A stretch of 64,000 bases of DNA from Aeoliella sp052161615 (GTDB lineage Bacteria > Planctomycetota > Planctomycetia > Pirellulales > Lacipirellulaceae), in the NCBI RefSeq assembly GCF_052161615.1, contig NZ_CP197417.1, positions 992,001 through 1,056,000 of the forward strand. The letters run 5' to 3'. The notes under the pieces are model-generated. The model was not told the origin of the DNA. It searched no databases and worked only from the letters and a program-made list of their open reading frames with translations. A program made the position numbers and the translations under genes. Every line of letters starts with the position of its first letter. Positions within the stretch are counted from its first letter, which is position 1. Below are positions 25,145 through 32,509 of this stretch, one piece after another.

Positions 25145-25381
25145 GTGGCCAAGAAGAAGAAGGTAGCCAAGAAGAAGGTTGCCAAGAAAGCGACCAAGAA
25201 GAAGGCCGCTAAGAAGAAGGTAGCCAAGAAGGCCGCCAAGAAGGCGCCGAAGAAGAAGGCCGCCAAGAAGAAGACCGCCAAGAAGAAGGCAACCAAGAAG
25301 AAGGCAACCAAGAAGAAGGTAGCCAAGAAGAAGGCGACCAAGAAGAAGGCTGCCAAGAAGAAGACCGCGAAGAAGATGTAG
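25145..25381 (+). CDS. Histone H1-like lysine-repeat DNA-binding protein
   Basis: A 78-residue protein made almost only of Lys, Ala, Val and Thr. It consists of imperfect KKKxAKKK(V/A/T) repeats (AKKKKVAKKKVAKKATKKKA and so on) with no hydrophobic core. This composition is that of eukaryotic H1 C-terminal tails and bacterial H1-like proteins (AlgP, Hc1/Hc2, BpH1), which bind and compact DNA non-specifically. The start is GTG 25145, with GGAGGA upstream and the lysine bias beginning exactly there. It is followed by two hairpins, the second a good rho-independent terminator, so it is a stand-alone, probably highly expressed gene. Repeat number may vary between strains. Confidence 0.8.
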   Translation: MAKKKKVAKKKVAKKATKKKAAKKKVAKKAAKKAPKKKAAKKKTAKKKATKKKATKKKVAKKKATKKKAAKKKTAKKM

Positions 25382-25387
25382 CTCGAT

Positions 25388-25405
25388 CGCGGGTTTCGAC
25401 CCGCG
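25388..25405 (+). terminator. 7-bp stem with TTCG tetraloop after the histone-like gene
   Basis: CGCGGGT-TTCG-ACCCGCG, seven nucleotides after the stop codon. The UUCG loop would make a very stable RNA hairpin. No U-run follows, so it probably protects the 3' end or supports the terminator downstream. Confidence 0.55.
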
Positions 25406-25431
25406 TCAGCCTCATTTTGCAGTAACGAGAA

Positions 25432-25484
25432 AGAGCCGTTCAGCCGACGCACCTAGTGCAGGGGCTGCCCGGCTCTCTTTTTTT
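25432..25484 (+). terminator. Rho-independent terminator
   Basis: AGAGCCG (25432-25438) pairs with CGGCTCT (25470-25476), followed by C and seven T (25478-25484). It terminates the histone-like transcript, and the A-rich left side may serve the opposite direction too. The loop of about 31 nt is long but contains GCAGGGGCTGC-like secondary pairing. Confidence 0.7.
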
Positions 25485-25509
25485 GCGCTGATCTGCCGTG
25501 CCGTAAGTA

Positions 25510-25552
25510 CCCAGGGCTGCGCTGCGGCTGACATGTGCGGCCCCTACGGGGC
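25510..25552. repeat. CCCAGGGCTGCGCTGCGGCTGACAT family repeat (copy 1)
   Basis: CCCAGGGCTGCGCTGCGGCT is followed by GACATGTGCGGCCCCTACGGGGC; the end GCCCC-TAC-GGGGC is a hairpin. Closely related copies are at 44491-44561 (direct, with an internal insertion) and 54930-55014 (inverted). Confidence 0.65.
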
Positions 25553-25636
25553 AGTCCTTCGCCAGACCTTTATTCGCGCAGATGCGCGTTATGCGCGGGA
25601 ACTCTTCTCTCCTGCGCTGGGTATCTCCCAACCGTC

Positions 25637-26719
25637 TTAGAGAACCGGCAGGCCCATGCCCGCGGCGGGTTGGTTCGCCCGTTCGCGGAGGATGCTTCGC
25701 ACCGTTTGGGCGGCGATGGCCTGGAAATACCGGCTCGTTTCTTCGTCGGTCAAGTTGCCGGACGTTTCGCCTGCGTCTCCGCGTTCGCGGATCGCGATGT
25801 TGATCGGCACCTCGCCGAGGAACGGCACGCCCAGCTCAATCGCTTTGTCGCGCGCCCCACCCGAGCCAAAGATGTCATACCGCTTGCCATTGTCGGGGCA
25901 GAGGAAGTAACTCATGTTCTCCACCATGCCCAGCATCGGGATGTTGACCTTGTGGAACATGGCGATCGCCTTCACCGCGTCGAGCAGCGCTACGTCCTGC
26001 GGAGTGCAAACCACGACCGCGCCGGTGAGGGGTAGGAGTTGCGATAGGGTGAGCGCGATGTCGCCTGTGCCGGGTGGCATGTCGATGATCAAGTAGTCGA
26101 GTTCGCCCCACTCGGTGTCACGCAAAAACTGCGTAATCGCTCCGTGTAGCATGGGGCCACGCCACACCACGGCTTCGCCCTCGGCGACCAAAAAGCCCAT
26201 GCTCATGATCTTGAGGTCGTCTTTCTCGATGGGCTGCAATCGCTTCTCGATGATGTGAGGCCGCTCGTTCACGCCAACCAAGTGCGGAACACTAGGGCCA
26301 TAGACGTCCGCGTCCATTAGCCCGACCTTCGCACCGCTGTTGCGAAGCGCGTAGGCTAGCGATACTGCCACGGTGCTCTTACCAACGCCCCCTTTGCCCG
26401 AGCCGACGGCAATAACACTCTTTGCCGCGAGGCCAATCTGGCCGATGCGCTCTGCGTGGCGATTGTGGGGGACGATGCTGACTTTAATGCTTGTGGCGGA
26501 CGGAAGACGCTGGCGGAGGTGCTCTTCGCACTCGGTGCGAATCGCTTCGCGGAGCGGACCGACCCAGGACGTGAGGCCTAGTTCGACATCAACGGCTCCG
26601 TCCGAAACATGGATCGCGCGGACTTGCTCCATCCGCACGACGCTACGACCGGTTTCCGGGTCGTTGAAATCGCTTAGTGCCCGCTCTACGTCTTCTCGTT
26701 GGACGGCATCGCCCGCCAT
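25637..26719 (-). CDS. mrp: Mrp/NBP35-family iron-sulfur carrier ATPase
   Basis: A 360-residue P-loop ATPase of the Mrp/ApbC family, which binds and delivers Fe-S clusters. ATG 26719 is chosen because the N-terminal MIP18/DUF59 domain starts right after it (DVERALSDFNDPETGRSVV, residues 8-90). The ATPase domain has the deviant Walker A IAVGSGKGGVGKST, then LMDADVYGPSVPHLVG, IDMPPGTGDIALTLSQLLP (Walker B) and VVCTPQDVALLDAVKA. The usual cluster-binding CxxC is incomplete: the motif reads FLCPDNGKRYDIFG, with only the first Cys kept. The gene is convergent with the histone-like gene. Confidence 0.9.
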   Translation of the reverse strand: MAGDAVQREDVERALSDFNDPETGRSVVRMEQVRAIHVSDGAVDVELGLTSWVGPLREAIRTECEEHLRQRLPSATSIKVSIVPHNRHAERIGQIGLAAKSVIAVGSGKGGVGKSTVAVSLAYALRNSGAKVGLMDADVYGPSVPHLVGVNERPHIIEKRLQPIEKDDLKIMSMGFLVAEGEAVVWRGPMLHGAITQFLRDTEWGELDYLIIDMPPGTGDIALTLSQLLPLTGAVVVCTPQDVALLDAVKAIAMFHKVNIPMLGMVENMSYFLCPDNGKRYDIFGSGGARDKAIELGVPFLGEVPINIAIRERGDAGETSGNLTDEETSRYFQAIAAQTVRSILRERANQPAAGMGLPVL

Positions 26720-26810
26720 GCTGAACTCCCATCTTGCTGCTAAACATTGCTTCGAAACGGCCCGGAAACTACCCGATGCCAACGCCCTGCGTCACCCACA
26801 ACCGTAGGCT

Positions 26811-27341
26811 TCAGCGTCGATGTTGCCAAGCGGGGCCCCAGCACGGCAGGGGCAGCTCTGTTAGCGGATCGTGGCTAGTCTGCCGAGATTTAAGGTGCGA
26901 AATGAGGGGTTCGAGTCGCGGCAAGGCGGCGAGCGTCGGAATCACCTCGCGGGAACCTGCTTCCAAGAGCAACCGCTCGGCCGCCACGTGGGCTTCGGGT
27001 TCCCCGAGCGATCGCCGACATAAAAGCGCCACGGTCGAAGTGCCGGCCGGTCGCTGGGCGATCCAAGCGGCCAGAGTGACGAGCGTTTCAAGCGCCACTA
27101 GCACCACGTCCAGTAGTTCCGGCCCGGTTGCGGCGTTGTTCAGAGCGGCGATGTTCTCGAAATGTAAAAGCCCCAAGGGTGCATCCTGTTCCGCACGCCA
27201 TCGATCAACGCCCCGCCGAATGGCTGCCTGCCAGACGGGATCGTCAGCGATGACACGAATGGCGGGCCCACGGTGATCCGCGGCGAGCGGCCAAGGATAG
27301 CGTACCGAGCCATCCACGAGTTCCCAGCTTGGGGTGATCAT
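26811..27341 (-). CDS. Unknown protein coupled to the Fis-type regulator
   Basis: A 176-residue soluble protein without signal peptide or membrane segment, and with no domain I recognise. It starts MITPSWELVDGSVRYPWPLA and has a hydrophobic helix around residues 75-95 (LLDVVLVALETLVTLAAWIA) and a Leu-rich segment (PTLAALPRLEPLISHL). Its start codon overlaps the stop of the Fis-type regulator by 4 nt (ATGA), so the two are translationally coupled and probably act together. Planctomycete-specific distribution is my guess. Confidence 0.6.
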   Translation of the reverse strand: MITPSWELVDGSVRYPWPLAADHRGPAIRVIADDPVWQAAIRRGVDRWRAEQDAPLGLLHFENIAALNNAATGPELLDVVLVALETLVTLAAWIAQRPAGTSTVALLCRRSLGEPEAHVAAERLLLEAGSREVIPTLAALPRLEPLISHLKSRQTSHDPLTELPLPCWGPAWQHRR

Positions 27342-28450
27342 TCTCCCTCCACCGGCAGGAATTCGATGCCTTCATCTTCGTCGACCGGCGATTCGATCGC
27401 GGGGGGCGTCGAGAGTGGAGTCTTTGCGGCATCTCTTTCCTTCAATGTCGCTGGTTCGACGAGGCCCATCTGCTCCAGCTTGCGGTAGAGCCGTGGTCGC
27501 GAAACACCGAGTAGCCTCGCTGCTTCGGCCTTGTTACCGCCCGCAAGCTCTAAGGCTCGCAGCACCAGCGTCGACTCCACGCGGCTCAAGTACGCATCAA
27601 GATCAATCGGCTGCGGACGATCCGTGGCGAGCGCAGCTCCTTCGACCGCGTGGAGCATGACGCGTGGTAAATCGCGGGGCGTGATCGCCCGGCCTCGCGC
27701 GCGGACGTGGGCTTTGGCAACCACATCGCGAAGCTCGGTCAGTTCGCCCGGCCACGGATAAAGCATCAGCAGGTCGAGCGAGTCGGTGCTTATAGTGACT
27801 TGCTTTGGTTCGTCACGATTGAGCTCGTCGAGAAACCACGGGGCGAGCGCCGGAATATCTTCAGGCCGCGAGGCGAGCGGAGGCACTTCGATGGCCAGCG
27901 TGGTAAGTAGCGCCATCAACTCGTCGGATAGCGTCGACTCGTTGGGTTCGGGCGAGTCGTCGCCCACCTCCAGCGTCGCGACCATCGGTGTTCGCCACTC
28001 ACCTCGGCTGGCGTGCGTGAGTAGCTCGGCCTGTTGCTCGGCGAGCAGGCGATCGATCGACTCGATGACCAGCGTACCGTGCTCTTCGGCGCGAGCGATC
28101 GATTGCAGGACGCGGCTCAGTTCGTTGGGCAGCGCCTCAGCGGCATCGAGCGTCCACAGCGATCCTTGCCCCTCCGCATAGCGGCGGTAATGGATCGCCT
28201 GGGCGATGTCGGCAAGCTGTGCGGCATCGCGTCCGCGAACCAGCACGTTCGCGCCGCTGGCGGCCGCTGCCGCGACTTGATTGCGGATCCGCTTCATCGC
28301 GGGGCTGTCACCCACCAGCGACTCGCACCGGCCTTCCGCGAACCGACTCGCCTGCTGCTGCCGGAACTGAATCAGGGCGTCGGCGGGCGAAGGTTTACTC
28401 ACGACGGGCGGACTCGATGGCGCGATCAGGGGGAACTGACATACTCGCAC
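27338..28450 (-). CDS. Fis-type regulator with degenerate sigma-54 activator domain
   Basis: About 370 residues from GTG 28450; a GTG at 28402 is a plausible shorter start. The region GDSPAMKRIRNQVAAAAASG to about residue 270 aligns in layout with the AAA+ domain of NtrC-type activators. However, the Walker A position reads VLVRGRDAAQLADIAQAIH (no GxxGxGK), the GAFTGA sigma-54 contact loop is absent, and Walker B is altered (GTLVIESIDRL). Later parts (PWPGELTELRDVV, then a Fis helix-turn-helix ALELAGGNKAEAARLLGVSR) are intact. It probably binds DNA but cannot hydrolyse ATP or remodel sigma-54 holoenzyme. It is coupled to the 176-residue gene behind it. Confidence 0.78.
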   Translation of the reverse strand: MRVCQFPLIAPSSPPVVSKPSPADALIQFRQQQASRFAEGRCESLVGDSPAMKRIRNQVAAAAASGANVLVRGRDAAQLADIAQAIHYRRYAEGQGSLWTLDAAEALPNELSRVLQSIARAEEHGTLVIESIDRLLAEQQAELLTHASRGEWRTPMVATLEVGDDSPEPNESTLSDELMALLTTLAIEVPPLASRPEDIPALAPWFLDELNRDEPKQVTISTDSLDLLMLYPWPGELTELRDVVAKAHVRARGRAITPRDLPRVMLHAVEGAALATDRPQPIDLDAYLSRVESTLVLRALELAGGNKAEAARLLGVSRPRLYRKLEQMGLVEPATLKERDAAKTPLSTPPAIESPVDEDEGIEFLPVEGE

Positions 28451-28643
28451 CAGTATAACCCACTCCGCGAGACGCGGGCATGTCGCCAGTTGTACGCACC
28501 AAAAAGCGAAACCGCGACGCCGGCCTGATGGCTGGCGCCGCGGTTATCACAGAGCTTCATTCTCTAAGTCGATTGAGGCACGCGGGGCGTCAGTCCCCCC
28601 GAAATGACGCGACCCGAGGCTGAGGAGCCCGAAGGCCCCTCGA

Positions 28644-28970
28644 TCAAAAGACGTCGAGGATGAAGTGGTGTCCGGAGTGGTACTTGCGTGGCGACGGATA
28701 GTAGTTGTGCCAACGCTTGTTGTAGACCGGGATCCGCATTTCTGGCGGATAGCGGTAATACAGGCTGTCAGCGCTGCGGTAGTATTCGTTACCCCAGAAG
28801 TTCTGGGGATAATAGACGTAGGGATAGTGGTAAAAGCGGTCCCAGTCTTGGGTCGTGTAAGTGTGGCCCCAAGCCCGCCCGTAGGCCTGCTGAGCCTCTG
28901 CCGACGACGCGGACAGACCGGCGAGCAGCATCGCTGCCGAAGCAACGATGATAGCAAAGCGGCGATGCAT
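28644..28970 (-). CDS. Small secreted Tyr/His-rich protein
   Basis: A 108-residue protein with a clear signal peptide (MHRRFAIIVASAAMLLAGLS, cleavage near AEA-QQ). The mature part is rich in Tyr, His, Pro and Trp (HTYTTQDWDRFYHYPYVYYP, then QNFWGNEYY and YYRYPPEM). This matches a family I recall from Pirellulales, where it is often labelled 'calmodulin-binding protein'; the label has no functional support here. It is probably periplasmic or cell-surface. The C-terminus is HHFILDVF. It is monocistronic, about 190 nt from the Fis-type regulator start. Confidence 0.65.
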   Translation of the reverse strand: MHRRFAIIVASAAMLLAGLSASSAEAQQAYGRAWGHTYTTQDWDRFYHYPYVYYPQNFWGNEYYRSADSLYYRYPPEMRIPVYNKRWHNYYPSPRKYHSGHHFILDVF

Positions 28971-29226
28971 GTTTCCCCCCGGAAATCAAACGATGGCAGT
29001 GCGGGTCAAGTTCCGCGAGCCAAGGTGGTTGCTGGTGCCACCTGACTCCCGGTGCCTATACCATCGGCGGACGGCAGGACCGGAATTGAGAGAAAATCCG
29101 GCAGGACCGTTACAGGCGGCATTCTCGTGCGGGTTTGCGTGGGAGAGAAGATTGGCTGGAACTCCGTATCCATCGAGCCCCGTGCGTGAGCACGGGGAGC
29201 ATAAGGAGTAAGTAAACAGCAATGTG

Positions 29227-30294
29227 TTAACTCGCTCCCCCCGCCGACTTCACCTGCTCAATCAACTTCTGAGCTTCGTCGGCCGCTTCGGTTCCTGGAA
29301 ACTCTTCGATCAGCGTCTCAAGCTGCGCCACCGCGCGTTCGATGGCCGCGGGCGTGTTCTTCGAGCCAGCGCGGATGGCGGCGGCTAGTTTCTTGGCGGC
29401 CTTGTGCTGTTGCTGGACACCGTCCGACTTCTTGAGCTCGTCGTACTTCTTGGCGACCGCGGCGGGGACGGGGTAACCATCGTACTGCTTTTGAAAGCTT
29501 TCGATTGCCTGGAAGGCCGCCCATTCTTCGCCGGCTTGGAGTTGTTCTTTGATTGCCTCGAGGTCAGCGTCCATCGACGCTTTGACCACCGAGTAAAGCT
29601 GCTTGGCGGCTTCCTTAGTCTCGGCGTTGCCTTGCTTGCCAGCACGCATCAGCGCCTTGGACGCGGTGCCGTAGTCGCCGATTTCGACGCGCTGCCACAC
29701 GGGGAGTAGTTCTTCGGGCATCGTCGTGGGATCGACGTTCCAACTTCCGGTCTCGGCCGCGGTCTCGGCGGCGAGGCCGAACTGGTCGGGCGAAACGCCA
29801 CGCCATTTGCCATCGGGGGTAAGCACGCGAACTTGGTAGATATTGTTCAGGCTGATTTCTGCGGCAAGGGCTTCCTTCTCAAACGACCGATCGGGGTCGA
29901 CAATCACGGGCCACTTGATGTTGTTCCGCGACAGGTAGCCGCGAATCTGTTCGGGCGTGTTGCCCGAGTTCACGGCGATAAACACCACCGGCTTGTCGCT
30001 ATTCTGCTCTGCCGCAGCGAGAAGGCCTTCCCACTTCTTCTCGCAAGTTGGACATTGCTCTTCGAAGAAGTAAAACACCAGCGCCTTGTTCTCGAGCTTC
30101 GCCAAATCGAGCGGCGAGCAGTTCATCCATTTGTCGGGCGATGCCGGAAGGGCGGCGAGCTTGCCGTCCGCACCGTACCACTGAATCTTCGGCGCCGAAT
30201 CCGTCGGTGCCGCTTCGTCGGCACCAAACGCGCCGGACGCCACGAGCATTGAGCAAAGCACGATCCATGAGCGAAAAGCAGTTAGGCGATTCAT
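29227..30294 (-). CDS. Exported thioredoxin-fold protein, paralogue A
   Basis: About 355 residues from ATG 30294 (GGGGAA just upstream); ATG 30306 is the alternative. The signal peptide is WIVLCSMLVASGAFGAD. A TlpA/thioredoxin-like domain (about 45-160) has VFYFFEEQCPTCEKKWEGLL with a CPTC redox pair, then VVFIAVNSGNTPEQIRGYL and NIKWPVIVDPDRSFE. The C-terminal half is helical with a tetratricopeptide-like tail (LIEEFPGTEAADEAQKLIEQ). It is a tandem paralogue of the next gene upstream (30460-31476), with matching signal, CxxC, middle and tail. Role in periplasmic disulfide chemistry is inferred from the fold only. Confidence 0.78.
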   Translation of the reverse strand: MNRLTAFRSWIVLCSMLVASGAFGADEAAPTDSAPKIQWYGADGKLAALPASPDKWMNCSPLDLAKLENKALVFYFFEEQCPTCEKKWEGLLAAAEQNSDKPVVFIAVNSGNTPEQIRGYLSRNNIKWPVIVDPDRSFEKEALAAEISLNNIYQVRVLTPDGKWRGVSPDQFGLAAETAAETGSWNVDPTTMPEELLPVWQRVEIGDYGTASKALMRAGKQGNAETKEAAKQLYSVVKASMDADLEAIKEQLQAGEEWAAFQAIESFQKQYDGYPVPAAVAKKYDELKKSDGVQQQHKAAKKLAAAIRAGSKNTPAAIERAVAQLETLIEEFPGTEAADEAQKLIEQVKSAGGAS

Positions 30295-30459
30295 CTTGTT
30301 CCCCATTCCCCGCGAAAGTTCTCTGTAGGTCGGACCACCAGGTCCTCTAGTCCGCCGATCATAACCTTTGGCGGCTCAACATTGAACCACGAAAATCGCG
30401 CAGATCGGCGTGGTGGTTTCACCTCAAAAGGGCGGAAATGGGCTGCAACTGCCAGGAAA

Positions 30460-31476
30460 TCAATTGCGGGACGATAGCGGCAGCTGCCCGAGAAGCTTCC
30501 GGGCATCGTCTGCCGCTTCCGATTCGGGATACGCGTCCACTAGCCGCTGTAGCATCGCGGTTGCTCGCTTGATGGCCGCCGGCGTGCCCGCGGAGCCCGC
30601 CCGAAGTGCGAGGTCGTACTTCTTGGCCGCCACGAGTTGATCGCGAATACTGTCGAGTGCTGCTAGTTCGTCGTGCTTCTCGATCATCGTTTCGGGAATC
30701 TCGTACCCCTTGTAGGTCTCGAGCAGCGAGCCAATCGCCTGGTACGCGTGCCACTCGTCGTCAGCCTCGAGGAGTTCGTCGATTGCCTTGAGCTCCTTCT
30801 GCATCTCGATGTCGACGGTCGCCTTCAGGACATCGGCCGAGGCTTTCACTTCTTCGCTACCTCGCCGCGTCGCTTGGTTGAGCAGCGGTAGCGCCTGCGA
30901 GAAGTTTCCAAGTTCGATTAGTCCCCAGGCGGGCCGAAGCTCTAGCGGAACGGTGGCCGGCAAAACTTTGAATCGGCCTTCCTTGCCCGCCGCCGTCGCG
31001 GCTGCCGACATGCGCGACGAACTGCGAATCTCCCACTTCCCCTTGTTCGGGCGCATGCGGACTTGCGTGGTGTTCTGCAAGGTGATGGGGTCGCGAATCG
31101 ATTGCCGCTCGAACGAGCGATCGGTGTCGGCAATCACCGGCCAGTTGATTTGATGCTCGCGAAGGTACGCGGCGAGCTTCGCCGGCGGTGTGCCCGAGTT
31201 CACGGCAATGAACACGATAGGGTCGAGCGACCGCTGCCGCGACTCTTCCAGCAACTTGGGCCACCGAGCTGCGCACTTGGGGCAGTCCTCTTCGAAGTAG
31301 TAGAGAATGATCCCCTTGCCTTCGAGTCGATCGAGTGACAACGGCGCGTAGTTCATCCACGCTTCGGGCGCTGTGGGGAGCGTGTAGTCGACGAGCGCTG
31401 TTTCTTCCTGAGCCAGTGCGACGCTGGCTGTGAACGAGAAAAGTATCGCCAAGGTTGCGGCATTCACGATGCGCAT
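30460..31476 (-). CDS. Exported thioredoxin-fold protein, paralogue B
   Basis: 338 residues from ATG 31476, chosen because it starts the signal peptide (MRIVNAATLAILFSFTASVA, then LAQ). The layout is the same as paralogue A: ILYYFEEDCPKCAARWPKLL with a CPKC pair, IVFIAVNSGTPPAKLAAYL and INWPVIADTDRSFERQSI. A long helical C-terminal half ends LVDAYPESEAADDARKLLGQ. It lies 166 nt upstream of paralogue A on the same strand, so a tandem duplication that then diverged (roughly half of aligned positions appear to match by eye). Probably periplasmic. Confidence 0.78.
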   Translation of the reverse strand: MRIVNAATLAILFSFTASVALAQEETALVDYTLPTAPEAWMNYAPLSLDRLEGKGIILYYFEEDCPKCAARWPKLLEESRQRSLDPIVFIAVNSGTPPAKLAAYLREHQINWPVIADTDRSFERQSIRDPITLQNTTQVRMRPNKGKWEIRSSSRMSAAATAAGKEGRFKVLPATVPLELRPAWGLIELGNFSQALPLLNQATRRGSEEVKASADVLKATVDIEMQKELKAIDELLEADDEWHAYQAIGSLLETYKGYEIPETMIEKHDELAALDSIRDQLVAAKKYDLALRAGSAGTPAAIKRATAMLQRLVDAYPESEAADDARKLLGQLPLSSRN

Positions 31477-31595
31477 GATCTGAAGTCCCCGATGAGAGCA
31501 ACTGGCCGACGAAAGGCCGGGCCCTCTATCGTAACTACCGCCGGGAGACCGGACCACCAAAACCGCAAAAACTCGGCGAGTTCCGCAAGTCAGGC

Positions 31596-32381
31596 TTATT
31601 CAGGAGTTTTGCCTTCGAGCAATTCCTGTTCCCACTCGTCCATCAACGGCCAGTCGATAGCGCAAGTGCCGAAATCGGCCATGTGCAGGTAGGTTTCCAG
31701 CCGGTCGATGGTTTTCTGCAGCATCGCGTTGTCCTTGCGGAACGCGGGGCCATGGCTGGGGAGCAGCCACTCCACGTCGCTCTCCTGGATTCGCTTGAGG
31801 GACGAAATGAAGCCCGGGATGCTGCTGCCATGATGAGCGTCGATTGCGCCGACCGAGCCATCGCGGAAGATATTGTCGCCCGAGAGCAGCAGGTTGCCCA
31901 GGCGGAACGAAAGCTGTCCGTCGGTGTGCCCGGGCGTGTGCCAGACTTCGAGTTCGACGTCGCCAATCTGGATCTTATCGCCCTCGTTGAGTCGGCGCTC
32001 GATTTCCACCTTGGGCATGTCGAGATCAATGCCCTGGGCTTCAATGGCTGCAAAGGTCGACAGCCGATCGCCTGACTCCAGAGGAATGGCGGCAGCAGGA
32101 TGACAAGCAACCGTGGTCTTGAGAATCTGCTTCGCCTTGGCGAGCCCCTGGATGTGATCGACGTCGGCGTGCGAAGCGATCAGTGTCACGCACTTGCTGT
32201 AGGGGAAGTCGAGCTGGCGAATCAGCTCAAGCACCTCGTCCACCGCGTCCTCGAACCCGATGTCGAGCAGGGCCCAGTTGTTCTGGTCGTCATAAATCAA
32301 GTAGACACTGCAGGTGATCCGCTGCCGGGCCTGGTGATTGAGTTCGATGACGTGCGGGAACAGTGGATTGCGCTGAAGCAT
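31596..32381 (-). CDS. MBL-fold metallo-hydrolase with HxDxDH motif
   Basis: A 261-residue metallo-beta-lactamase-fold protein. The metal motif, usually HxHxDH, reads SHADVDH here: His-Ala-Asp-Val-Asp-His, so the second His is Asp. Later elements are normal: HTPGHTDGQLSF (third His), LLLSGDNIF (bridging Asp) and LPSHGPAF (last His). Residues 1-60 form the usual beta sandwich (CSVYLIYDDQNNWALLDIGF). There is no signal peptide. Glyoxalase II-like or other hydrolase; the substrate is unknown. The change may shift metal preference or occupancy. Confidence 0.82.
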   Translation of the reverse strand: MLQRNPLFPHVIELNHQARQRITCSVYLIYDDQNNWALLDIGFEDAVDEVLELIRQLDFPYSKCVTLIASHADVDHIQGLAKAKQILKTTVACHPAAAIPLESGDRLSTFAAIEAQGIDLDMPKVEIERRLNEGDKIQIGDVELEVWHTPGHTDGQLSFRLGNLLLSGDNIFRDGSVGAIDAHHGSSIPGFISSLKRIQESDVEWLLPSHGPAFRKDNAMLQKTIDRLETYLHMADFGTCAIDWPLMDEWEQELLEGKTPE

Positions 32382-32509
32382 GACGCGGCGTGGGGGCGTA
32401 GTAGGGTCGACGGGAAAATTCTCGGGGCCCTAGATGATAGAGCGAATGGCTCCAATGAGCAACGTGCGGACCGTTTCAGACGCTAATGCAACCCAGTCGC
32501 AATAGGTGT

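Noticed and set aside
26890..26930. tRNA-like GGTTCGAGTC sequence
   Set aside because: It lies within a coding gene and has no acceptor or anticodon stem around it.
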